A DNA stretch of 64,000 bases from Nematostella vectensis (lineage: Eukaryota > Cnidaria > Anthozoa > Actiniaria > Edwardsiidae). Positions 54,826 through 64,000 of this stretch are shown piece after piece. Within the stretch, counting starts at the first letter, position 1; every line of letters begins with the position of its first letter. The translations under genes were made by a program, and so were the position numbers. The stretch lies in assembly GCF_932526225.1 (NCBI RefSeq), contig NC_064036.1, positions 15,183,181 to 15,247,180 on the forward strand, given 5' to 3'. The notes beneath the pieces were generated by a model, which made no database searches, was not told the origin of the DNA, and saw nothing but the letters and a program-made list of their open reading frames with translations.

Positions 54826-57046
54826 AGTTCAAATTAACTTGGATTACTGCTTGAAAATTAATATTGGCCAGAAGATAAGAATTCAGAAGCATTTAGAGTA
54901 ACAGTAAAGAAAGTGTATAGGGTGTCTTAGAAATTAAAAGGGACAGTAGGTCCGCTTTTTTTATTTCGCACCCCCCCCCCCCCCAAAAAAAAAAAAAGAC
55001 CCTTGGTACGTGCCTGTATAGTGTTCTCCACTCACAAAGATACAAATATTTTCGTATTATTATTATTAAATTTATATTGGTAGCCTTTGGGAGTGCCAGG
55101 TTAGGTGATATAAAGGCGTGCCTGATTTTGTAAGGAAAGCAAATCAATAAAAATAAAGATCTAAAACGCGAATTAGTTATCTTTGATCATTTTTGTGTTC
55201 ACGTGGTAATTCTATTAAGCGGTCACCATCGAGAAAAACAATGGATTTAAAGGTACGATAATCTTACAATAAAACGCGCCGCAGAATGTTTATGTCATAT
55301 TGGTCACTGTATGCTCGGTTAAACTCTGTCGCACTTTCTAACAGCTGAAATAAAGGTGTGAAAATACAGGGTTTTGGTGACCAATAGTTCGGGACATTGG
55401 GAAGTGACCGCTTACAAATTAGAGAAATGAGCTGATTTTGTGTTTATTCACACTTTTTTATATAATAACCTTTTTTTTATAAGAAACACCAGCGTGAGAT
55501 ACCAACAAGTTTCAAGAACACACTAAGAACATGCCGAGGCTCAGATAGCCTAGTCCTAATAAGTTCTAAAATGCAGAATTATTGTGCTCATAGTAACGGG
55601 ATATAGAATCACCTTTGAGCAGAAATAAACACTTGGTGTTTTTGCCATATATTTTTTCAGAAAAAGTCACGTATACGACTGCCGGGATATTCGTGAGACA
55701 AGTTCTGATCCGACGTTGATACAATTTTTGCTCTCAAGTTAAAGAATCGACTAAAGCCGGCTGTCGGATGTTTAATACTGACTCAAAATTTTGTTCTTGG
55801 GCCAATTTTCTCCTGTATAAGGTGAGGATACTACACAAAACTACTAGCAATGGCTATTTTAATTGTAGTCTCCAAAATATTATTTTGGAATATTTACAAT
55901 TTTTCACATTTAAGTATCCTTATACAATTATCCTGATACAATTTTTGCTCTCAAGTTAAAGAATCGACTAAAGCCGGCTGTCGGATGTTTAATACTGACT
56001 CAAAATTTTGTTCTTGGGCCAATTTTCTCCTGTATAAGGTGAGGATACTACACAAAACTGCTAGCAATGGCTATTTTAATTGTAGTCTCCAAAATATTAT
56101 TTTGGAATATTTACAATTTTTCACATTTAAGTATCCTTTTTTTTAAATTTGCTGTGTATTTTTATGTGTGCTTATTTGTAATCATTTCTTTAAAATCTTA
56201 TGACAGGGTGTCAGTAAATTGAAAAGTTTTCACTTTACAGCTATGACAGGGTGTCAGTAAATTGAAAAATTTTCACTTTACAGCTTACGATGTTGTAATG
56301 AATTTCTAAGAACACTTCTTGATTCTCTTCACTCTGCGACTCGGATTTCATAAAAAAATGGTTATCCTACACGAGCTGTATTTGTGTCTTATGACTATTA
56401 GCGAACGTTGATAGAAATTCCGCCGCGTTCTTTGATCCCTTGGAGTAAATAAAGTAAATGGTCTGTTGCGGTTGGCTGAGCTGAAATGGATAGGAAACTG
56501 TCAGAAACGGCGATCAAGATTAGCCAGGCTGATAGGACCAGGAGGAGGGCATACGTCTGGTTAAATACGCTTCAGGATCTGTTGTCGGTACATTGTCTTT
56601 CTTGCTTCAGAAGGTGTAAATGACAGTCTGGATCCAAGCCCAATTTCCTTTTTAAGATTTGTTCTCATCTATTGTTTTCTAGTCTGCGAAGTGTTTCAAT
56701 GCTACGAAGAACTTCTCAGCCCCGTGTGTTTGATTGGTTGATACAAGGTTTTGAAAAGAAAGGATTTTTTTTATGAATACCAGACCAGCCGAAAGCAGGA
56801 GTTTTACATGCGACTCGATTCATAAAGGTAATCCTAGTAGGGCATATTAACTGTAGAAGAGCACGCAAAAGCCGTCGTCGTCTCTGGCCCTACTATAAGC
56901 AGTGTCTTGTTTCCCTGAGACAGGTGCAACTTCGCCTTCCTATTGGCTACGGTTCTTTAGTATCCAACCTTTCGCTCACACAATATCAAATATACATCAT
57001 CATAGAACGGAACCCCCACATTCTGCGTAACAAAGAGAAGCTTTAA
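54826..57046. other. Intergenic, upstream of the GPCR
   Basis: Contains a C run plus A run near 54971-54998, the 217-bp duplication (55718-56138) and a 44-bp duplication near 56205-56282. The last 200 bases probably hold the GPCR promoter: CTATAAG near 56891 and ATTGG (inverted CCAAT) near 56941. Confidence 0.45.
55718..56138. repeat. 217-bp tandem duplication
   Basis: Copy one starts at 55718 and copy two at 55935 (GATACAATTTTTGCTCTCAA), nearly identical. The open frame at 55768-55959 arises inside it and is not a gene. Confidence 0.9.
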
Positions 57047-58051
57047 ATGGCGAACAATTCTACGGAAGGACTGCGTAACTCCAGCGCAATGCGCTTCTCG
57101 CACATTCAGCTAATTTCGTGGACGATTGCGTACAGCTTGAGCGATGTGGCCATAGTGCTGGGCAATGCACTTGCGCTGGTAGTATTTTTGTTGGGGAATA
57201 GATACAATACATCTAAAGCCAACTACTTTTTGATCAACCTTGCCGTCGCGGATGAGCTCGTTGGTGTAATCTCCCTTCCATTGTACATCTACCACTTAGT
57301 AGCCTACATCAAAAAAGGAAATTTCTTCGCGGGGAGAGAGGTGTACTACGTTCTTTACATGGGCGTTGATATGCTGTCCGGATTTGCCTCGATGCTAACA
57401 ATAGTCGCTATTGCGCTCGATCGATTTTTCGCGGTATGCTATCCGCTCCGGCATCGTGTCACATCTTCAAACGTGTACTTTTTGCTCTTAGGCGTACTTT
57501 GGTTATTCCCTGCCGCAATTGCAATTTGGTGGGTTCTTTGGGTTGAAGACCATGCCGCTTTCGCCTACTTCATGACTGTGGTAATTGTTTGTTTTATGTT
57601 AGCGCTTTCGGTTGCGCACGCTCTTATTATCATCAAAGTCAAGTTTCGTCCTGTTCGGAATATCAGCCGCCGACACGCTCAACAAGAACGCCACTTAATG
57701 CGACTCTTGAACGTCGTCACTATTGCGTTCCTTCTATCCTGGCTCCCGATCCATGTCTTAGACTTTGTCTACTTTTTCTTTTGCCGAACATCGTATTGCG
57801 CGGTATATAACATAATAAATGTTTTTTATTTCGCAAAGTTTCTTCAATATGCGGGTTCGTTTGTTAACCCCCTTGTATACTACGCAAACAATAAAGACTT
57901 TCGGCGGTCTTTGCGTGGACTTGTCAACAAGGGAAAAAACTCTCTTGCATCATTTGGAATCACCACTTACTCCAAGAAATATCATATGTCCAGAAAGAAC
58001 AGATCTTCCTCCAGAGATGAGAAATGCGGGACTCATGATACGAATCTTTAA
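57047..58051 (+). CDS. Class A (rhodopsin-type) G-protein-coupled receptor, intronless
   Basis: 334 residues in one exon, seven hydrophobic segments, N-terminal glycosylation sites (N-N-S-T, N-S-S). Family landmarks: TM1 G-N-A-L; TM2 N-L-A-V-A-D; end of TM3 D-R-F in place of D-R-Y, followed by A-V-C-Y-P-L-R; TM6 F-L-L-S-W-L-P; TM7 N-P-L-V-Y-Y. The tail after TM7 is Ser/Lys-rich. The Cys usually at the start of TM3 (3.25), which bonds to loop 2, is not seen, and the second outer loop is very short. Such receptors signal through heterotrimeric G proteins at the plasma membrane. The ligand cannot be assigned; nearest relatives are likely cnidarian-expanded amine/adenosine/melanocortin-type receptors (inference). 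The start at 57047 gives a normal-length N-terminus. Confidence 0.95.
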   Translation: MANNSTEGLRNSSAMRFSHIQLISWTIAYSLSDVAIVLGNALALVVFLLGNRYNTSKANYFLINLAVADELVGVISLPLYIYHLVAYIKKGNFFAGREVYYVLYMGVDMLSGFASMLTIVAIALDRFFAVCYPLRHRVTSSNVYFLLLGVLWLFPAAIAIWWVLWVEDHAAFAYFMTVVIVCFMLALSVAHALIIIKVKFRPVRNISRRHAQQERHLMRLLNVVTIAFLLSWLPIHVLDFVYFFFCRTSYCAVYNIINVFYFAKFLQYAGSFVNPLVYYANNKDFRRSLRGLVNKGKNSLASFGITTYSKKYHMSRKNRSSSRDEKCGTHDTNL

Positions 58052-58373
58052 GGAGACTCTCATGTTTTCAACATATTATGTATTTCTTGCAAAGCTCTAC
58101 AGAAATAGCCTCCAGCGCATAAGGGAGCCCAAGTAAAAGCGGGTGCGTGGGAGAAAATAGGTGCTCTGATTCCATCAAAGACAATACAAGAGCACAAGTC
58201 TGTACATTGCTATATACCCTACGATAATTAAAAAAAAATGTTGTATTTAGAATATATCTTGGACTTCTGCACTCATCACGGAGTACTGCATAGATCCTTT
58301 TAAAGTACAATCCCGACCACGAAACAGCTTTGCTTTTGTATAAATATGCTGTAATTAAGTATGGAATGCAGAT

Positions 58374-58980
58374 GGTCCTTAGGTACAGCTTGTGTGGTGC
58401 AGTGTGTTAGTGTATGGATCACTGTGCAGGTATTCCCTAGGTACAGCTTGTGTGATGCAGTGTGTTAGTGTATGGCTCACTGAGCAGGTGATCCCTAGGT
58501 ACAGCTTGTGTGGTGCAGTGAGTTAGTGTATGGCTCACTGAGCAGGTGATCCCTAGGTACAGCTTGTGTGGTGCAGTGAGTTAGTGTATGGCTCACTGAG
58601 CAGGTGATCCCTAGGTACAGCTTGTGTGGTGCAGTGTGCTAGTGTATGGCTCACTGAGCAGGTGATCTCTAGGTACAGCTTGTGTGGTGCAGTGTGTTAG
58701 TGCATCGCTCACTGTGCAGGTAGTCCCTAGATCCAGCTTGTGTGGTGAAGTGTGTTGGTGTATGGCTCACTGTGCAAGTGGTCCCTAGGTACAGCTTGTG
58801 TGGTGCAGTGTGTTAGTGTATGGCTCACTGAGCAGGTGATCCCTAGGTACAGCTTGTGTGGTGCAGTGACTTAGTGCATGGCTCACTATGCAGTTGGTCC
58901 CTTGGGACAGCTTGTGTGGTGCAGTGTGTTAGTGCATGGCTCACTATGCAGATGGTCCCTTTATACAGTTGTGAAATGTG
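58374..58980. repeat. 58-bp tandem repeat downstream of the GPCR
   Basis: About ten units, each with CCCTAGGTACAGCTTGTGTG, GTGCAGTG and ATGGCTCACTG. The last units are degenerate. No tRNA or coding reading is convincing. Confidence 0.9.
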
Positions 58981-61900
58981 TTTGTGCATAGCTAACTGGA
59001 CAGATTGATGCAAGGTAGAAGTCTGTAAAATCCCGGATAAAATACTTTACCAATCTATAGCCATTTCAGAGCCTGATTGCCGCCCTAATATCGTATCTGA
59101 TCTATATTCTAAGTAAGATCTCGCATACTGACCACAAAATATAGAAACCAAATTATCGCCTCTTTTTATCGTAATTTTACCAATGATTCAGGAAGTAAAT
59201 GTCGCGAAGCCCTCGCCCCCTACGACGTCAGCTAAACATCTTAATTGTAGAAGATAGACGCACGCAAGATTTATTTTCGAAGTTATCTTGGATAAAAAAA
59301 AAAACGTAAAAAACACTTTTCATGTTGTTCCTCCTCGAGTGAGGTTGTGCTCTGATTAGTGCTAAGCTAGACAGACAGTTGCCTCGGGATAATACTGACA
59401 GAGATAAGGGTGGCGCTAGCTTGGCGCTAGCTTGGCGCATTAGTGAAAACTGTGAATCGTAATCCTTTTATAATTACAGCCTTTCCCTTCCTCGACGATT
59501 AAAGCTCTGTTTAAAGATTTTTCTTTTTTTAAGCCGATTAGCGTATCGTTGTAATAGGTTTCATTGCTTCACAAAGAAGACGATTCACAAAGAAGACGAT
59601 TTCGGTTTCGTGTAAGTAAAAGACTTAATTAACCATATAAAAAAAGCAGAAGAAAACGAAGGCAACTATCATAAGCAAAAACTTTTCTTTCATCCCCTCT
59701 GTCATCACGCGACCACCTGATCTCGCATTCCTCTTAGCGATAGCTTTTTAGCTAACAAGTATGTTATTCATATTCATATCTACAGTTGAAGTTAGGATTC
59801 AAAAATAAAAAATAAACATCCCTTACCCCTTGAATTTGTTCTTACTTTTTGATCGCTTCAAAGACAGGATTTAAAACATCCCCATCCACACTCCTTAGCC
59901 GAGGGGACATCCCCATCCACACTCCTTATCCGAGGGGACATCCCCATCCACATTCCTTATCCGAGGGGACATCCCCATCCACACTCCTTATCCGAGGGGA
60001 CATCCCCATCCACACTCCTTATCCGAGGGGACATCCCCATCCACACTCCTTATCCGAGGGGACATCCCCATCCACACTCCTTATCCGAGGGGACATCCCC
60101 ATCCATACTTCTTATCCAAGGAGACATCCCCATCCACACTCCTTATCCAAGGAGACATCCCCATCCACACTCCTTATCCGAGGGGACATCCCCATCCACA
60201 CTCCTTATCCGAGGGGACATCCCCATCCACACTCCTTATCCGAGGGGACATCCCCATCCACACTCCTTATCCGAGGGGACATCCCCATCCACACTCCTTA
60301 TCCGAGGGGACATCCCCATCCACACTCCTTATCCGAGGGGACATCCCCACCCATACTTGTTAACCGAGTAAGGTCCTCGTACACACTGAGGCTCTCGAAC
60401 TAACAGAATGTCCAATAGCCATGATCTTAGGGAAAGCAAATAGAAAATTGCTGGTAAAATGTTGAATTTTGGCGCCTGGCGGAAGCTCTAGTTTTTTTCA
60501 ACCTTCTTTCGACTATATTTTTTTTATTTTCAATAGTTTTTCAGGAAAAAAAATGCAACTCGCAAATAATAGTTTTCTTTATTGAACTACGCGTTAACAA
60601 ACATATAATGTGACCTATTATTATTATTACTTTTTCGCTGGAAACGCAGTTTCATTAAGCCTGTTCTCATTCGGGGTTATTTGGAAATTTTCCCTTTCCG
60701 AATATTGGGAATCCTGTGGCGTGCGCGAAGGCCGAGGTGCACTGGCGCGACGGTGCGTAGAAAAGAGAAAAATATCTTCGCACCTTCGCCAAAGAGGGCT
60801 CCGAAATTTTGATCTTTTCGCAGTTCTCGGCTATGGTCGCGCAATTTTTTCCGCCGTGCTTACATGCTCACGCATTTTTTTCCGCATAAAAATGCTCGGT
60901 CTCGCAGACAGTGCTGAATAACGTATGCGCATGCGCGTGTTCGCCAGAAAACAAACAAAACTTAGTGTTGAATCGTTCGAGAAAAGGTACGAAAGGCTGA
61001 CTTCGGTCGCTGTTTTGACTTACTGTACAGCATTAAAACCATACTGTACAAAAGATGACAGATTTGTTTGATAATAAGGCCAAAGACCATTCGGGGGCCC
61101 TCCAAGTGCACCTCGCCTTTTCCACGACACAGGGTTCCCAGTATTCGAAAAAAAAAAACCGCGATTGAGAGCTGAAGACCACTGCAAAGTTTGCTCATCA
61201 ACTGCAAGGAGTGGAAGTGCACTTGTAAAATAGTCAAGGTTATTTCTGTAAGTTACGTTAATTCCCCACAGCTGTCTACAGAGATGGGCGGCAGCTAGAA
61301 CAATCAATAGCCAAATATTGCAAATTTAAAGGGTTGATTCAGTGGCCTTCTGAATCGGTCGGTGGCTAGAGTGCTAATTGCACTAACAGTGGGATGCCAT
61401 CGTTTCCAATCAACCACGTTTAACAATGTGAAGCGTTTCCAAACATACCTTGTCGGTCCAATTGTACTTTAATGTACTAATGCTTCAGGAAGGAAACCTC
61501 AGAAATAAAGAGAAATTAATGCCAACATCACAATTTCTTTTGTTTTTCTTATATAGGGTTTGGCGCTAAACCGCAATTTTTTAAAGCTAATTCGTAAGAT
61601 GTTGGCTTGAACGTGAGGAGTCCAAACGCGCGACCAAGAACGCGATGAAACATCGTGAATCACGCAGGGCGTGTTGTGTTTGCTAGACCTTGAAAACAGT
61701 TCTTTACGTATTCATCAATGCAATGATGCATAGCAGAATTATGTGAGGACAAAACAGCTTATGACCCATAGAAAGTGTAGTATGCAAATTACGCCAAACC
61801 ACACATAGCTTAACAGCAAGAAGTCAAAGAGCGAGGAAATACAGACAAGAAGGATTTGGCTCCTTGCGTGAAAGGCAATAGCTTTCTGGTGCATCCAGGT

Positions 61901-63650
61901 TATTTCCTCTATTCCTGCCAGCAGCCCCTTGTTCAGGTACGTTGAGACGATAACCAGCTAAACTTATAAACGGTTAAAGTACACGAATCCTTCGTAGGTT
62001 AATTCACTCCTGTAAAATCACGCAAATCAATGAAAGTAGATGCACTTAAAATGACACACTTAAAATAATGCACGTCGAAAAAAGTAGGCCTATTTTAGAT
62101 CATGTTTGTCAGTAGGTTGTTATGGGGGCTCTTTATGCAGCATCCCTTTAGTATGATAATATGTTTATGATAAAAGATTCCGAAGTGATTTCAATATTTA
62201 TCTACTATGAACTTTCCACACAAATGGGTAAAATTTCCAAAAGGTTTCCTACCAGCTGTTTCGGAGGTAATAAAACTAGTGGACATATAATTCTCCATTT
62301 CTTATCTTTTTACATCTCATTTGATCACCTTAACTTTTTTCTCCAGTTTATTCGATTATCAAATCATCATCTTCATTTTGTCGACCAATATCCTGACCTT
62401 CGTATTTAAATATCAATACACCTAAGTAACATTTCACATTAGTGTTCGTCCGTTTGAAGAGAAATGGGTTATTACTTTTTTAAATCCTTTATTTTTCAGA
62501 GATGTATTTTACTTATAAATTTCCCGTATTCCATGCCTAGAGTTCATTTTGCGCTTGAAATGTGCTATTCCCGATTACATTTTCACAATAAAGACAAACT
62601 TCCTTCAATATAATGTACCACATGCATCTTAAGCTATTCACAAAGAGAGACATACTGTGAAATTCATACAGACAGTTCTCGTGAGCATAAAAGACAAGCA
62701 GCTGCAAGCTAAACGTTTTCTGCACGGGCAGCGAATGTAGACGCTCTTCAGCGCCAGCTATCACCCATTAATAATTCTACTTGGACTCGAGGGGTCCATT
62801 AACATCAAGACGCACCGAAAATATGATTAATTCGTAGTCTTTTATTACTCCTAATACTGCGATCTTACCTTGATATGGATACCTATTAGCTTTAAAGCAA
62901 TCTCGTTATAAATCGAGTTATTAAAAAAGCTAAGAGCACTTTATTTTTGTTTTCGTTAACAGATACACCTTTCTCAATTAAGGTTGCACTTGAAAATCTG
63001 CGAGTCGTAGCTCACTGTGATTCATGGGTAAAATATCATGTTGATTTCTGTTTCAAAATCTCTAGGCTTTCTGAATCATGAATAAACAAGGTGGACAGGT
63101 ATATTGACTGCGGTTCCTGAAAGCCACGTGAATGTTTGCAGGCTCAAAAAGAAAACTGCAGCAACTATCCTGGATTTTTTATTTCTATTTACGCTTATTT
63201 ACTTAACACCCAAGGGGCATCAAGCACTAAGACAAATAGCTTCTCTGAGTGCAACTTTTATTTGAAACTGGTGTTCGTCCCGACTCTCGTTTATCTAGTT
63301 ATAGATTCGGGCAATTCATAAAATTCCATTTGCACTTGCTCAGGAATGTCTTCGATCAATATTAATGATTACGAGAAGCTTCCTGCTTCCTTTTTGTTAA
63401 AATTGCATATAAGAAATCCGCGTTTACAAGATTCATAATTATTATAAATAATAACTGTTTATTGAGACATTAATAAATGTCCTGTACGTAGTATCAAACC
63501 CTTTACCAACAATTTGATAGTGATGAGAGAAATAATAAGAAAAGGGGAAAAAATGTTGCTTTTATTTTGATTTGTGACAAAAGTTAACAACGTTAAAAGT
63601 TACAACTTTTTAATCACAGGTATCCCGCAACTTGTTTACTTGTTTCCAGG
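58981..63650. other. Intergenic stretch between two receptor genes
   Basis: Contains the 31-bp array at 59870-60355 and an NRF1-like GCGCATGCGC near 60929. The rest is AT-rich without recognisable exons. The 5' exon(s) of the gene starting at 63651 may lie here, since its ATG follows an acceptor. Confidence 0.45.
59870..60355. repeat. 31-bp minisatellite
   Basis: About 15 units of 31 bp (ACATCCCCATCCACACTCCT and then TATCCGAGGGG). Three units make 31 codons, giving a long but meaningless open frame on the + strand. Confidence 0.92.
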
Positions 63651-63879
63651 ATGGCCAATGTGACCCTAGCGGTAAACACAACCGGCCCAGCTGTCGTAGC
63701 GAGCACTACGCCCATTCCTATGCTGTACAATAGGAATCCCGATGTGGATTCTTGGGTTACTATATTGCTCGCGGTGGTGTACAGCTTCCTTTGCATAATT
63801 ATTGTATCGCCAAACTACCTGACACTGCGCGCACTCTACACCACAAAAGGGCTTATGTATCGGCATAAGTATCTGCTAG
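63651..63879 (+). CDS. Probable first coding exon of a class A GPCR, partial
   Basis: The ATG at 63651 directly follows an acceptor (TTTCCAG/G), so an untranslated exon lies upstream. 76 codons plus one base end at a donor (GTATGT) in phase 1. The N-terminus has N-V-T and N-T-T glycosylation sites. A hydrophobic TM1-like helix (I-L-L-A-V-V-Y-S-F-L-C-I-I-I-V) then leads into P-N-Y-L-T-L-R-A-L and H-K-Y-L-L, which match the TM1 end and TM2 start of rhodopsin-type receptors. The rest lies beyond the window. Confidence 0.5.
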
Positions 63880-63907
63880 GTATGTATTGATGTAATCAGT
63901 CACTGTC

Positions 63908-64000
63908 ATCATCATCATCATCACCATCACCGTCATCGACATCACCATTATCGACATCACCATTATCGACATCACCATTATAGACATCAACATTATAGAC
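63908..64000. repeat. Microsatellite (ATC-rich) running off the end
   Basis: Imperfect CAT/ATC/ACC triplets and a CATTATCGACATCAC unit, in the intron after the exon at 63651-63879. Confidence 0.85.

Noticed and set aside
54484-54837. R-L-R-P-R-L-H repeat protein
   Set aside because: Direct product of a 21-bp minisatellite; no start context or domain.
59849-60403. 184-codon Pro/His/Ser-rich frame
   Set aside because: Product of a 31-bp minisatellite cycling through all three frames.
60610-60921. 103-codon + frame
   Set aside because: Mixed, T-rich start and no family features; likely chance.

Overview
The window looks like a gene-sparse stretch of a cnidarian nuclear genome, most likely a sea anemone of the Nematostella type. 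This is inference from split genes with GT-AG introns, cnidarian-style gene families (calcium-binding EGF repeats, AA15 copper monooxygenase, SLC6 transporter, rhodopsin-class receptors), a CR1-like LINE, a tRNA-derived SINE, many short inverted-repeat (MITE-like) elements and many minisatellites. No bacterial-style operon, CRISPR array or phage feature is visible.

Layout. 1-1012 (+): last two exons of a cbEGF-repeat protein with a hydrophobic tail. About 1643-4905 (-): a dead CR1-like LINE whose ORF1 carries SAP, coiled-coil and SGNH-hydrolase parts and whose ORF2 has lost the reverse-transcriptase core. 5.1-6.3 kb: a 21-bp minisatellite, a cluster of short motifs and a triplicated coding-like segment. 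8173-10403 (+): a complete two-exon AA15 lytic polysaccharide monooxygenase with two Cys-rich tail modules and a MITE in its intron. 11579-23213 (-): a ten-exon gene for an uncharacterised secreted, mostly helical protein of 541 residues, assembled here exon by exon. Its intron 8 holds a roughly 3.1-kb 54-bp minisatellite. 28155-34780 (-): a nine-exon SLC6 amino-acid transporter of 698 residues. A second, phase-compatible first exon lies 8 kb upstream (42813-43044). 43-57 kb: mostly repeats and MITEs. 57047-58051 (+): an intronless class A GPCR. 63651-63879 (+): probable first coding exon of another GPCR.

The most unusual pattern is that three tandem repeats overlap exon-intron boundaries: the 54-bp array next to the exon-8 donor of the helical-protein gene, a roughly 70-bp array repeating the exon-8 acceptor of the SLC6 gene, and a 107-bp duplication of the exon-5 donor of the SLC6 gene. 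Each produces decoy splice sites beside the authentic one. The giant open frames (more than 1,000 codons on both strands) in the 54-bp array are intronic by this model. Other points of interest are foldback elements with clean 9-11 bp target duplications, a regular array of CArG boxes, and an inverted repeat bearing RFX X-box motifs.

The genes do not form an obvious pathway. Coordinates and splice sites were read by eye. Family names come from remembered family motifs, not from searches.
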